Source of the DNA: SZUA-430 sp044220975
GTDB lineage: Bacteria; Pseudomonadota; Alphaproteobacteria; Micropepsales; Micropepsaceae
Length of the DNA: 64,000 nt
Assembly (NCBI GenBank): GCA_044220975.1
Contig: JBGAPZ010000016.1
Coordinates: 1 to 64,000, forward strand
Reading direction: 5' to 3'
In this document: in pieces, positions 56,951 to 64,000 of the stretch
How the letters are laid out: the number at the start of each line of letters is the position of its first letter
Position numbering within the stretch: position 1 is the stretch's first letter
Notes under the pieces: model-generated
Seen by the model: the letters and a program-made list of their open reading frames with translations, nothing else
What the model was told of the DNA's origin: nothing
The model's database searches: none
Program-made: the position numbers and the translations under genes

Positions 56951-58039
56951 ATGAAGACCCGTGCCGTTAGCGTGCTCTTTGTTTTCACAGCGACCTCGGC
57001 GCTCGCCGAAACGCCCGCGCCGATGAGTGCAACGCAACTCCTCGGTGCCGATGTAAAGGGTACGAACTGGACGGTCGCGGAGGGGGTTCGCTCCGACGGG
57101 TTCGTCAGGCTGTACACGGTCGAGACACCGTATGGCAGCTTCCAGGTGAACGGACAGCGACGGATGGAGCAGCGGTTGATCGAGCTTCGCGCGCTCGCGG
57201 CGCTCGAGCAGATGTCCACGACGAAGACGTTCACCGAAGCGCTGGGTCATGCGGGGTTGGCGAGCCGTGACGACCTGGTCGACAGCGTGGCGGGCGTCAG
57301 CAAGGCGACACGCGAACTTGCCTTCGATCTGAAGGTTGATCCGTACACGGACTTTACGCCGTTGCGGGACGGCCTGGCGGACGTAGCGCGGGCGATGGCG
57401 GCCGGCGACTTGTCGGTGGCAGCTGCAATCTCAGCGATCCCGGGCGGCGCGGGGATCGCGGTCTCGGCTACGTCCACTGCGTCGACGCTGGCGAACCCGA
57501 TCCGCGACAAGAGTTCGGCCGAGATCGCAGCGTTGGTCGAGGCGAAGCTAAAGCCGCTCGATGTCGACGAGGATGTGATCAAGTCGTTCGTGGAGAACAA
57601 GGCATTTTCGCCCGCCGATACTTTCGCAATTGCGGTCGCGCTTGAGACGTTGAACGCACGTAACAGCGAGGCGTTCGTTCGCCGGGCGGCGAATGCCGAC
57701 AGCGCCGACCTCGCGAAGTTTCACCGCTACCGTGCCGAATTGCTGGTCCGGCACAGCGCGCAATTGGGCACGCTGAAGGAGTTCTACGTCGTGCGCGAGT
57801 TCGCCCTGAACCGCAGCGTCGACGGCGCCTTGGTCGCGGTCTTTCCGTTTGACGATTTGGCGTGGACAGAGCCTGCCGCTAAGAGCCTCGACTTGATCAG
57901 CCTTGAGCTTGCGACGCGCGGCGAGACGCGGCAGCCGATTTTGGCGACCCCGGGCAAGGTTTCGGCGACGGCATTGGCGGAGCTCAAAAAACGTGGTTGG
58001 CGGGTCTTAATCTTGAACGATACGCGCGCGGCTATGTGA
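56951..58039 (+). CDS. Exported helical protein, unknown function
   Basis: A 362-residue protein with a signal peptide (TRAVSVLFVFTATSALAET). The mature chain is long and predominantly helical, with a repeated Ala-rich pattern and a Gly-rich hydrophobic segment (AAISAIPGGAGIAVSATSTAS) in the middle that is weaker than a membrane helix. I see no enzyme motif or known domain. The reading frame has strongly GC-biased third positions like its neighbours and no indels. It stands alone on the plus strand, with 79 bases before the glycine-zipper gene. Confidence 0.68.
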   Translation: MKTRAVSVLFVFTATSALAETPAPMSATQLLGADVKGTNWTVAEGVRSDGFVRLYTVETPYGSFQVNGQRRMEQRLIELRALAALEQMSTTKTFTEALGHAGLASRDDLVDSVAGVSKATRELAFDLKVDPYTDFTPLRDGLADVARAMAAGDLSVAAAISAIPGGAGIAVSATSTASTLANPIRDKSSAEIAALVEAKLKPLDVDEDVIKSFVENKAFSPADTFAIAVALETLNARNSEAFVRRAANADSADLAKFHRYRAELLVRHSAQLGTLKEFYVVREFALNRSVDGALVAVFPFDDLAWTEPAAKSLDLISLELATRGETRQPILATPGKVSATALAELKKRGWRVLILNDTRAAM

Positions 58040-58118
58040 CCCTGGTCACCCAAGCCGCCCCTCCCGGCTCAGCGCCTGGAGGCATATATTCCGGTTACGT
58101 CTTGAGGGAGAAGCCCAC

Positions 58119-58694
58119 GTGTTGAAACGCATTTCATTCGGTCTCGCAGCCGCCACTTTGATCGCGGCGCCGGCGTTTGCGACTGGCCAGGTCTACGGCA
58201 ATTACGGACAGGGCCAGCCCTATCAGGGCGGGCCATATCAGAGCCAGAGCAGCAGCTCGAGCTGCGATACGGACGTCGCTGTCGGCACTGGTCTTGGCGC
58301 CATCGTCGGCGGCGTGATCGGCAACCAATTCGGGCACGGCTCGGGACGGACGGCGGCAACGATCGGCGGCGTGATCTTGGGCGGCATCGCCGGCAATGCG
58401 ATCGCGAAAGATGCCTGCAAGGACAAGCGCCACGACGCCTACTACTACAACAACAGCTATTACGACGCGTTCAACGACCCTGATGAGGGCGACGAATACG
58501 AGTGGCGCAATCCGTATTCGAACAACTACGGTTACGTGACGGCCGGCTCATACTATGACGACGGCTACGAGGGTTACTCGGGCCCGTGCCGCGAGTTCGA
58601 GCAACGCGTCTATATCGATGGCCATCCTGAAACTGCAACGGGCGTCGCCTGCCGCCAACCGGACGGCACCTGGCGCATCGTCAGCGGTCAATAG
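58119..58694 (+). CDS. Glycine-zipper 2TM domain exported protein
   Basis: A 191-residue envelope protein. The signal peptide ends near APAFATG, followed by a Gln/Gly/Ser-rich stretch. The glycine-zipper domain is the GxxxG-rich pair TGLGAIVGGVIGNQFGHGSG and GGVILGGIAGNAIAKD. A Tyr-rich linker (YYYNNSYYDAF) leads to a C-terminal module with two cysteines (GPCREFEQRV, VACRQPDG) as in many such proteins that end in a GTWRIVSGQ-like strand. The start is a GTG with GAGGGAGAAG upstream. Family members are outer-membrane or periplasmic proteins of mostly unknown role. Confidence 0.85.
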   Translation: MLKRISFGLAAATLIAAPAFATGQVYGNYGQGQPYQGGPYQSQSSSSSCDTDVAVGTGLGAIVGGVIGNQFGHGSGRTAATIGGVILGGIAGNAIAKDACKDKRHDAYYYNNSYYDAFNDPDEGDEYEWRNPYSNNYGYVTAGSYYDDGYEGYSGPCREFEQRVYIDGHPETATGVACRQPDGTWRIVSGQ

Positions 58695-59309
58695 TTGGCT
58701 GCACCGCCGAAAACAGTCCTGATCGCCGCGCCCGATGAGGAGGCAGCGATCAGGGCCGCAGTGCTGAACGCGGATCCGGCGACGCTTGGCCCGGGCCGCA
58801 TTGTCGCCAGACCTGAGCACGCGGAAGCCCTTCTGGATTTGCTTGCCGATCCCGCCGTCTCCGAACCGATCTACGCGTTGCCCAGACCCCTGACAGTCGC
58901 CTCCGTCCGCAGGTGGATCGAGGATTGCGAAGCTGCGCGTGCGCGGGGTGAAGGCCTCTTAATCCTGACCATGGTCGAAGGCGGGCCGGTCATGGGCTAC
59001 TCGAAAATCACCGTCTGGCCGGAACGGTCGTCGGCGGAGCTCGGGGGCGCGCTCCGGGCCTGTCTTCAGAATTCGGGTTCAGGCGGGGCAGGGGCGGCGC
59101 ACACGATCGGTTGGATCTTCCGAATGCTGAAGGTGGACTTGATCGGGCTGACGGCGGCGGTCGACAACGTACGCTCGGCGAAGTTGATCGACCGCATCGG
59201 CTTCAAGCGTATGGGTGAGCGCGACGCGGTTCGGCCCGACGGAACGATTAGGCGCTCGCTCTACTGGGAGCTTACGGCTGAAGAATGGGCGAACCTCACG
59301 GGACGCTAG
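58695..59309 (+). CDS. GNAT family N-acetyltransferase
   Basis: A 204-residue cytoplasmic acetyltransferase beginning at a TTG directly after the preceding stop. The GNAT core is seen as LLILTMVEGGPVMGYSKITVWPERSSAELGGAL, then an acetyl-CoA-binding helix region, and VDNVRSAKLIDRIGFKRMGER, the usual late GNAT segment with Asn and Ser before the final strand. It resembles the RimJ-like subgroup. The acceptor is unknown. Its 3' end overlaps the convergent membrane-protein gene by four bases. Confidence 0.85.
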   Translation: MAAPPKTVLIAAPDEEAAIRAAVLNADPATLGPGRIVARPEHAEALLDLLADPAVSEPIYALPRPLTVASVRRWIEDCEAARARGEGLLILTMVEGGPVMGYSKITVWPERSSAELGGALRACLQNSGSGGAGAAHTIGWIFRMLKVDLIGLTAAVDNVRSAKLIDRIGFKRMGERDAVRPDGTIRRSLYWELTAEEWANLTGR

Positions 59310-59851
59310 GATCCCGGCCGCAATTCGATCGTTGCGGCCGCGATGCGACGATACAGGTTGCGCCGGCGTGCGATAGGCCACCACTCATAGAGGAAGATTT
59401 CCAGCGGACGCCAATTCGCGACCCAACCGAGTATGATCAGGCTCTCGCGAGCGATATCCGTTAAGGGCCCTTGGCCGAGTAGGACGTCGACGAGTTGCGT
59501 TCCGACCACGCATGCGATCAGAACACAGATTCCGATGGCAAGCGACCAGCGACCCACGCGAAACAACTCACGCAGGTCGCGACCGACGGCCTCGGCGCGG
59601 AGAACGAAGAAGCGCCTCATGCCGTCCGCGATGCCGGCCGCCGCGCGGGACTGCGCCTCCGCCGCGGGCAGATGGACGACGATCTTGAACGTGTGGTCGC
59701 GGGGCAGTTCGCGCGCCCAATCGACGATGAACTCAGCGGCGTTCTTATCCAGATCGCGTTCGTGAAACGGATAGGGGTCGAGCGACTCGAACAGTTGCGC
59801 GACCTCCTTCACGCTGAGTTCGATCGTCGAGGCGGCGGCCGGCGTTGGCAT
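59306..59851 (-). CDS. Membrane protein of unknown function
   Basis: A 181-residue protein with a cytoplasmic domain of about 100 residues (FESLDPYPFHERDLDKNAAEFIVDWARELPRD) and two membrane segments (LAIGICVLIACVVGTQLVDVLL and LIILGWVANWRPLEIFLYEWW). I know similar uncharacterised proteins from rhizobia and other alphaproteobacteria, with the conserved FHERDLD and FIVDWA segments. It lies directly next to the cytochrome b561 gene on the same strand, so it may be the last gene of the sulfide-related group, but there is no evidence of a shared function. Confidence 0.75.
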   Translation of the reverse strand: MPTPAAASTIELSVKEVAQLFESLDPYPFHERDLDKNAAEFIVDWARELPRDHTFKIVVHLPAAEAQSRAAAGIADGMRRFFVLRAEAVGRDLRELFRVGRWSLAIGICVLIACVVGTQLVDVLLGQGPLTDIARESLIILGWVANWRPLEIFLYEWWPIARRRNLYRRIAAATIELRPGS

Positions 59852-59862
59852 CGAACGTTCGC

Positions 59863-60495
59863 TCAGAGGTGCGTTTCGCCGGCGCGTTTTGTGCCGGTGA
59901 TCATCGCTTTCACGAGGCTCTCTTTGTGCACAACACTCGCAAGCGCTACGCCGCCGACATGCAAGACTATGAGGAGAAGCGTGAGGTTGGCGAAGAGTTC
60001 ATGCGCCTCGAGAAGGGCGCTTTCCTCCTTATGGCCGCTCCGACCATCTTCCTTACTCTGCTCATTTGTCTCGGTTACCGTCGACGCACGCCGCTCGATG
60101 ATGGGTGCCAGGGGGCCTTCGCCACGCGATTGGGCAAGTTCGGCCATGCCTGTCAACGCGGTGCCGGTTAGTGTGAACAGAAGCGCAAATACCATCATTG
60201 CGCCAGCCGGCGAATGGCCGAGATAGCGGGCCGCTCGCGCGCGGAAGAGATCGACAAGGTAACGCAGCGCCGTCAGGGGACTGTAGGCGAAGTCGGCGAA
60301 ACGGGCGTGCTTCGATCCCGCAAAACCCCAAACGAGGCGAACCGCTACATACCCAGCCACGACATAGCCTGCCCAGATGTGGAAACTGAGCAATTCATCC
60401 TCGGTGAAGTAGGCAATGAAAAATGTAGCGACCAGGCACCAATGGCCAAGGCGCACAATGATGTCCCATACGGGAACTTCGCGGTCCTGTTTCAT
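59863..60495 (-). CDS. Cytochrome b561 domain-containing membrane protein
   Basis: A 210-residue membrane cytochrome of the Ni/Fe-hydrogenase b-subunit/b561 group. Four His that could bind two hemes are in RLGHWCL, LSFHIWAGY, EAHELFANL and IVLHVGGVA, each inside a membrane helix. Such proteins pass electrons between periplasmic partners and the quinone pool. In this context, next to SQR and under the same upstream promoter, it may carry electrons for sulfur or stress metabolism, but this is inference. The start is nine bases after the DUF2892 stop. Confidence 0.85.
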   Translation of the reverse strand: MKQDREVPVWDIIVRLGHWCLVATFFIAYFTEDELLSFHIWAGYVVAGYVAVRLVWGFAGSKHARFADFAYSPLTALRYLVDLFRARAARYLGHSPAGAMMVFALLFTLTGTALTGMAELAQSRGEGPLAPIIERRASTVTETNEQSKEDGRSGHKEESALLEAHELFANLTLLLIVLHVGGVALASVVHKESLVKAMITGTKRAGETHL

Positions 60496-60504
60496 GGGGT
60501 TCGC

Positions 60505-60708
60505 CTATTCGAAGGCCTTCCCGGGGGCAAGACCCAGCCGCTTGAACGCGAAGGCGGCAGGGCAGAAGCCGGTGAAGGCGGATTGCAGCAAGTTCACACC
60601 TACGAAGACAGTGAGCAGCATCCAAGCGGGGTGTACGAAGTAGGTAAGCGTCAGCGACAGCAGAACCATGAAGCCTGCGAATGCCATAACAGCCTTGTCG
60701 ATAGTCAT
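60505..60708 (-). CDS. DUF2892 (YgaP-type) small membrane protein
   Basis: A 67-residue protein with the two-helix DUF2892 pattern (VMAFAGFMVLLSLTLTYFV and WMLLTVFVGVNLLQSAFTGFCPA) and the conserved FTGFCP motif with its Cys. It is the membrane part of YgaP without the rhodanese domain. Stand-alone DUF2892 genes are typical companions of BigR/SqrR-type sulfide operons, which supports the setting here. The ATG at 60708 overlaps the thioredoxin stop by four bases. Confidence 0.88.
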   Translation of the reverse strand: MTIDKAVMAFAGFMVLLSLTLTYFVHPAWMLLTVFVGVNLLQSAFTGFCPAAFAFKRLGLAPGKAFE

Positions 60709-61137
60709 GAGGTGGTTTCCTTCGGTTGTGGAAGATTGGCGCGTGTCCATTGAACGATGCGCGTAGTGTCCAGTGCGCCCGCAGTCTGCGCAAGAAGGCG
60801 GCCACGCTGCATGAGCAGGAGCGCCGGGATGCCGCGGATGGCGAAGCGATTGCATACGTCGGGTGCTTCATCAGCGTTGAGCTTCAGAAGCCGCACATGC
60901 GGCTCAAGCTCCGCTGCCGCGCGCTCGAAGTGGGGGGCCATTTGCCTGCACGGTCCACACCACGGCGCCCATACGTCGATGAGAACCGGGATGTCGCCTC
61001 GCTCCGTTTGATGCCGTGAACATTTTTACGGCGCACTTTCCGCATTTAGCCGCGGCCGCAGCACGATCGGGCGCGATGGCGTTCACGGAGCCGCAGGCGG
61101 TGCAGACAATGTGAGGCTTCGCTGTCACGTCCCTCAC
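60705..61137 (-). CDS. trxC: Thioredoxin-2-like protein with shortened linker and a frameshift
   Basis: A TrxC-like protein. The N-terminal zinc ribbon (VCTACG and CGKC) and the thioredoxin domain (WAPWCGPCRQM, then RGIPALLLM) are both visible. They lie in different frames; a shift is needed near 61008-61018. The segment joining them is about 12-15 residues shorter than in usual Trx2, because PHIVC...KMFTAS is followed almost at once by GDIPVLIDVWAPW. The region around has no other indels, so this could be a genuine small deletion or an isolated error. The GTG start at 61137 overlaps the SQR stop by four bases; the second GTG three codons on is also possible. It would reduce protein disulfides or persulfides made by SQR. 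Confidence 0.78.
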
Positions 61138-62411
61138 CCTGACTTCTTCAGTTTGTGGATACCCAACGTGTCGAGCACGAATTTTTCATAGAAGGGTTCA
61201 GAAACGCCGCTGCGCAGCTTCATCAGAAAGAACTTCTCGAATGCGATCTTCGCGTAATGCACCCAGGTTCCCTTGGCAGACCAATTGACATTGCGCGGGG
61301 GAATTTCGGGTTGCGCAATAAAGGCGACGCCGCCGTCGCCGAAATCGGCGAGGCAGAAGGCGTTCCAAGTCGGCTCGGCGGTCGCCGGTTCGCCGCGCAA
61401 CAGGGCTGCGATGTTCAACGCGGTCGCCGTTACCATCGATTCGATCATGAAACCCGTTTTTGGCACGCCAACCGCAAGCGGCGTCTTGCCCACCGGCGGG
61501 ATCGCGACCCCGACACCGATCGAGAACACGTTCGGGAACGACGGATTGCGCTGCGTCTTGTCGGCGAGGATGAAGCCACGTGGATTGGTCAGTCCCTCGA
61601 TGCCTCGCACGGCGGCGACGCCACGGAACGCGGGCAAGATCATCGCGTATTCGAATGGCAACTCGTGCTTGGCCTTTAGGCTCGCGTCTTCGTTTACTTC
61701 CTCGACCGCCATCTTACCCGCTTCGACCTTTGCGATCTTTGCGTTGGTGATCCACTTGATGTGCCGGTTGCGCAACTCGCTTTCGAGCAGCGATTTCGTG
61801 TCACCCACGCCGTCGAGGCCCAAGTGGCCGACATAAGGCTCAGGTGTCACGAACGTCATCGGTACCTGATCGCGGATTTTGCGACGCCGCAGTTCGGTGT
61901 CCAGGATGAAAGCGAACTCGTAGGCCGGACCAAAGCACGACGCACCTTGCGCCGCTCCGACAACGATTGGCCCAGGGTTCTTTGCGAACGCTTGGAACGC
62001 GGCTTGCGCCTTCTCGGCGTGATCCACGTGGCAGATCGACTGCGTAAAGCCGTGTGGGCCCAGTCCTTCGATCTCGTCGAACGCGAGGTCGGGCCCAGTC
62101 GCGATCACGAGATAGTCGTAAGGCAAGAGCCTGCCATCTTCCAGTTCGATATGGCTTTCCTTTGCGTTTACGCGTTTTGCTCCAGCCGTCACGAACTCGA
62201 TCCCTTTACGTGCAAACACGGGAGCCAGATCGACTTCGATCTCGTTACGCTTTCGCCAGTTGATGGCGACCCAAGGGTTGGAGGGCACGAAATGGTACGT
62301 CCGACCTTGACCGACGACGGTAAGGCGGTCGGCCTCGCGCAGCTTGTCCTTCATTTCATAGGCCATCAGTGTGCCGCCGAGACCTGCACCCAGCACGACG
62401 ATATCGGCCAT
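61134..62411 (-). CDS. sqr: Sulfide:quinone oxidoreductase
   Basis: A 425-residue flavoprotein that oxidises sulfide and feeds electrons into the quinone pool at the membrane. FAD-binding GAGLGGTLMAYEM starts at residue 8. The three redox cysteines of SQR are all present: Cys127 (QSICHVDHA), Cys159 (GASCFGPAYE) and Cys353 (NAFCLADFG), within a few residues of Cys128, 160 and 356 in the Acidithiobacillus enzyme. The C-terminal amphipathic part (YAKIAFEKFFLMKLRSG) fits membrane attachment. AAGGAGG lies eight bases before the ATG. It heads the minus-strand group sqr-trxC-DUF2892-cytochrome b and is divergent from the regulator gene. Product probably polysulfide or persulfide. Confidence 0.94.
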   Translation of the reverse strand: MADIVVLGAGLGGTLMAYEMKDKLREADRLTVVGQGRTYHFVPSNPWVAINWRKRNEIEVDLAPVFARKGIEFVTAGAKRVNAKESHIELEDGRLLPYDYLVIATGPDLAFDEIEGLGPHGFTQSICHVDHAEKAQAAFQAFAKNPGPIVVGAAQGASCFGPAYEFAFILDTELRRRKIRDQVPMTFVTPEPYVGHLGLDGVGDTKSLLESELRNRHIKWITNAKIAKVEAGKMAVEEVNEDASLKAKHELPFEYAMILPAFRGVAAVRGIEGLTNPRGFILADKTQRNPSFPNVFSIGVGVAIPPVGKTPLAVGVPKTGFMIESMVTATALNIAALLRGEPATAEPTWNAFCLADFGDGGVAFIAQPEIPPRNVNWSAKGTWVHYAKIAFEKFFLMKLRSGVSEPFYEKFVLDTLGIHKLKKSG

Positions 62412-62495
62412 TTCAGCCTCCTTGCCTTCTTAACGCCACGCGATTGCACCTGTTTCCGGCCGCCCACACCTTGACGTGCCGCAGTCTTGCGACCC

Positions 62496-62524
62496 TTGAC
62501 AATATATGCGTTATTGCGTATATA
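62496..62524 (+). promoter_or_regulatory. Promoter of the SqrR-like gene
   Basis: TTGACA (62496-62501), exactly 17 bases, then TATATA (62519-62524): a consensus sigma-70 promoter. Transcription should begin near 62530-62532, at or next to the ATG at 62532, so the mRNA would be leaderless. The -10 lies inside the palindrome at 62514-62529, so a bound regulator would block it. Confidence 0.8.
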
Positions 62525-62529
62525 CGCAA
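62501..62529 (-). promoter_or_regulatory. Promoter of sqr, facing the regulator promoter
   Basis: Read on the minus strand, TTGCGT (62529-62524), 17 bases and TATATT (62506-62501) form a good promoter. It overlaps the plus-strand promoter almost entirely, so the two compete and both are covered by the palindrome. It leaves an sqr leader of about 80 bases ending in a strong AAGGAGG. Confidence 0.65.
62514..62529. promoter_or_regulatory. 16-bp perfect palindrome, likely SqrR/BigR operator
   Basis: TTGCGTATATACGCAA is its own reverse complement. It covers the -10 of the regulator promoter and the -35 of the sqr promoter. Size and symmetry suit an ArsR-type dimer. A related half-site, TATGCG, appears at 62505-62510. 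Confidence 0.8.
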
Positions 62530-62531
62530 GT

Positions 62532-62849
62532 ATGAATATGAACATCAAGCAAATGGAGACGGCGGCGGATGGGGCGAGCGAGCTTTTGAAAGCGCTCGCC
62601 AACCGGCACCGCCTTATGATCGTGTGCCAGCTGATCGACCGCGAACGTGCGGTTGGCGAGCTGGCCAACGCGTTGAAGTTGCGCGATTCGACTGTGTCTC
62701 AACACCTTGCGCTGCTGCGCAAAGACGGTGTCGTCGGAACACGACGTGAGGGCCAGACGATTTTCTACGCACTCGCGAATCCGGCCGCACGCGCGATCGT
62801 CGAAGTTCTCTACGGTACATTTTGCGCACCACCGGCACGCAAACGTTGA
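62532..62849 (+). CDS. ArsR-family persulfide-sensing repressor (SqrR/BigR-like)
   Basis: A 105-residue winged-helix regulator. The helix-turn-helix is VGELANALKLRDSTVSQHLALLRKDG. Two cysteines, Cys32 (IVCQL) and Cys98 (GTFCAPP), are 66 residues apart, the same spacing as Cys41/Cys107 of Rhodobacter SqrR and Cys42/Cys108 of BigR, which form a tetrasulfide or disulfide link on exposure to persulfide and release DNA. No metal-site cysteines of the CXCX type are seen. It lies divergent to sqr over a shared palindrome. No ribosome-binding site precedes the ATG at 62532; an ATG at 62538 is possible. Confidence 0.9.
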   Translation: MNMNIKQMETAADGASELLKALANRHRLMIVCQLIDRERAVGELANALKLRDSTVSQHLALLRKDGVVGTRREGQTIFYALANPAARAIVEVLYGTFCAPPARKR

Positions 62850-62863
62850 CGGAGGTCAAGGGC

Positions 62864-63907
62864 ATGATGGGCAAACTGTCTAAGTCTTCGATGATGTTGC
62901 GGTTCCTTCCGGCGTTGAGCTTCGCGATTCTGCTGACCGCTTTGCCGGCGCAAGGCGCGGAGCGCTTCGTTGTAAGCGAGCGCACGGTGCCCGACTACAA
63001 GTCGGTCGCCGCTACGTTTACCACCCGCGACGTGGGTGAGGCACGCGCGCGAATTGGCGGTACACTGACCGCGTTGCGCGTCCGCGAAGGCGATGTCGTT
63101 GTTAAGGGGCAAACGCTGGCGGTCATCGCCGACCAGAAGATCGCGTTGGAAGGGCAATCCCGCGGTGCGCAGGCTGCAGCGCTAAAGGCGGAGTACCAGC
63201 GTGCGGTGGCAGACCTCGGACGCGTGCGCGCTGTATATCAAAAGGGCTTCTACTCGAAAGCAAGGCTCGATCAGGCTGTCGCGGCCGCAAAGGTGGCCGA
63301 GTCCGCGTGGAAGGCCGCCGTCGCGGCACAGGCCGTCGTCACGGAGCAGGCTGGCCAAGGCACAGTCTTGGCGCCAGCCGGCGGACGGGTAGTTCGAGCA
63401 TCGGTGCCGGCCGGTTCGGTGGTGATGGCTGGCGATGTCGTCTTGGTGATCGCCTCGAACGACACAGTGGTGCGCGTTGAGGTGCCCGAACGTGAGGCGC
63501 GCACTTTAAAGACGGGCGATGCGATCCGGCTGACGGTCAGTGCAGGCGTCGATCGTGAACGGCTTGCATCCACCTTTGTTCGCGAGATCTATCCCGAAGT
63601 GCGTAACGGGCGCGCGATGATCGACCTGGAAGCGAAGGGACTCGATAGTGCGTTTGTGGGTGAGCGCGTTCGCGTGCTGGTGGCGATCGGCGAACGCCGT
63701 ACGATCGTCGTGCCCGGTGACTACATCACCACCCGGTTCGGCGTCGACTATGTGAGTCTGGCCGCGAAGTTGGGTGCGCTTGACATACCCATTCAACGCG
63801 GACAGGCGATCGAGGCGGATGGTATTTCCGACGCTGTCGAAATCCTTTCTGGGTTGAAAGCTGGCGATGTGCTGCTGAAGCCGGATCGGCGTTTGGTGCG
63901 GCTGTGA
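62864..63907 (+). CDS. RND efflux periplasmic adaptor subunit (HlyD/MFP family)
   Basis: A 347-residue membrane fusion protein linking an RND pump to an outer-membrane channel. The signal region (LRFLPALSFAILLTALPAQGAE) lacks a lipobox Cys. The lipoyl halves are seen as ARIGGTLTALRVREGDVVVKGQTLAVI and GTVLAPAGGRVVRASVPAGSVV, flanking a helical hairpin (RAVYQKGFYSKARLDQAVAAAKVAESAW). The beta-barrel and membrane-proximal parts follow. The ATG at 62864 has GGAGG upstream. It is 14 bases after the regulator stop and overlaps the pump gene by four, so it is most likely under the same sulfide-sensing promoter. Confidence 0.9.
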   Translation: MMGKLSKSSMMLRFLPALSFAILLTALPAQGAERFVVSERTVPDYKSVAATFTTRDVGEARARIGGTLTALRVREGDVVVKGQTLAVIADQKIALEGQSRGAQAAALKAEYQRAVADLGRVRAVYQKGFYSKARLDQAVAAAKVAESAWKAAVAAQAVVTEQAGQGTVLAPAGGRVVRASVPAGSVVMAGDVVLVIASNDTVVRVEVPEREARTLKTGDAIRLTVSAGVDRERLASTFVREIYPEVRNGRAMIDLEAKGLDSAFVGERVRVLVAIGERRTIVVPGDYITTRFGVDYVSLAAKLGALDIPIQRGQAIEADGISDAVEILSGLKAGDVLLKPDRRLVRL

Positions 63908-64000
63908 GCCTTGGGCTCTCAGGGCGACTGACGCAAGCGACGATCGGATCGCCGCTGACGCCGTTGCTGCTATTGGCGGCTCTCGCCCTTGGGCTTCTTG
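63904..64000 (+). CDS. RND efflux pump inner-membrane subunit (3' partial)
   Basis: Only the first 32 residues are in the window. The start is GTG at 63904 (GTGA overlap with the adaptor gene). LSGRLTQATIGSPLTPLLLLAALALGLL is the N-terminal cytoplasmic helix and first membrane segment typical of RND (AcrB/HAE1-like) permeases. The rest of the gene lies beyond the right edge. Assignment rests on this short N-terminus and on the adaptor partner. Substrate unknown. Confidence 0.8.
   Translation, partial: MSLGLSGRLTQATIGSPLTPLLLLAALALGLL

Overview
The window is a GC-rich, gene-dense stretch of an alphaproteobacterial chromosome. The assignment rests on gene content and order. It carries an ATP12-type F1-ATPase assembly chaperone, the complex I subunit NDUFA12, a DUF2155 protein next to mlaD, and the block aat-accC-accB-aroQ. 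It also has a hybrid iscR/suf iron-sulfur operon and a SqrR/BigR-type regulator. I see no phage, transposase, integrase, CRISPR array, rRNA or convincing tRNA. Genus cannot be set from the sequence alone.

Layout. 1-6.2 kb: ATP12, then propionyl-CoA carboxylase beta and alpha separated by a secreted M28 peptidase and a possible 44-residue upstream ORF. 6.2-12.8 kb: an SH3/coiled-coil membrane protein, acylphosphatase, a zinc alcohol dehydrogenase and an M16 peptidase. 12.9-17.3 kb: NDUFA12, mlaD and DUF2155 on the plus strand facing aroQ-accB-accC-aat on the minus strand. 17.4-22.1 kb: thiS-thiG, a DsbA-like protein behind an M48 protease, and an aminotransferase. 22-36.4 kb: envelope and RNA genes (RNase E, an AMIN-type amidase, PBP1A, prfB, bactofilin with an M23 peptidase, Bcp, an AsmA/YhdP-like protein). 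36.4-39.5 kb: tyrS, anmK and a hydrolase. 39.6-47.5 kb: one long Fe-S operon, iscR-iscS-sufB-(small membrane protein)-sufC-sufD-sufS-sufT-sufA-tfoX-like. 47.6-49.4 kb: copper handling (PCuAC, an outer-membrane-like protein, CopC). 49.4-59.9 kb: mostly poorly characterised envelope proteins, a VIT-like transporter, an S45 acylase, a Na+/H+ antiporter and a GNAT acetyltransferase. 59.9-64 kb: a sulfide module. SQR, a thioredoxin-2-like protein, a DUF2892 protein and a cytochrome b561 lie on the minus strand. A two-cysteine ArsR regulator and an RND efflux pair diverge from a shared promoter with a perfect 16-bp palindrome.

A major caveat is sequence quality. Between about 17.8 and 43.8 kb many well-conserved genes carry 1-2 base indels (thiG, dsbA-like, M48, aminotransferase, rne, amidase, PBP1A, AsmA-like, iscR, sufC). 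The surrounding genes are clean. Because several of these are normally essential, consensus or assembly error is the likeliest cause. I give spans for the reconstructed genes. One frameshift, in prfB, is the classic programmed +1 recoding site and is real.

The strongest candidate for a distinctive system is the SqrR-SQR-RND region at the right end. The regulator has cysteines 66 residues apart as in SqrR/BigR, the SQR keeps all three redox cysteines, and face-to-face promoters share one operator. Linkage of sulfide oxidation genes to an RND pump is the part most worth checking.
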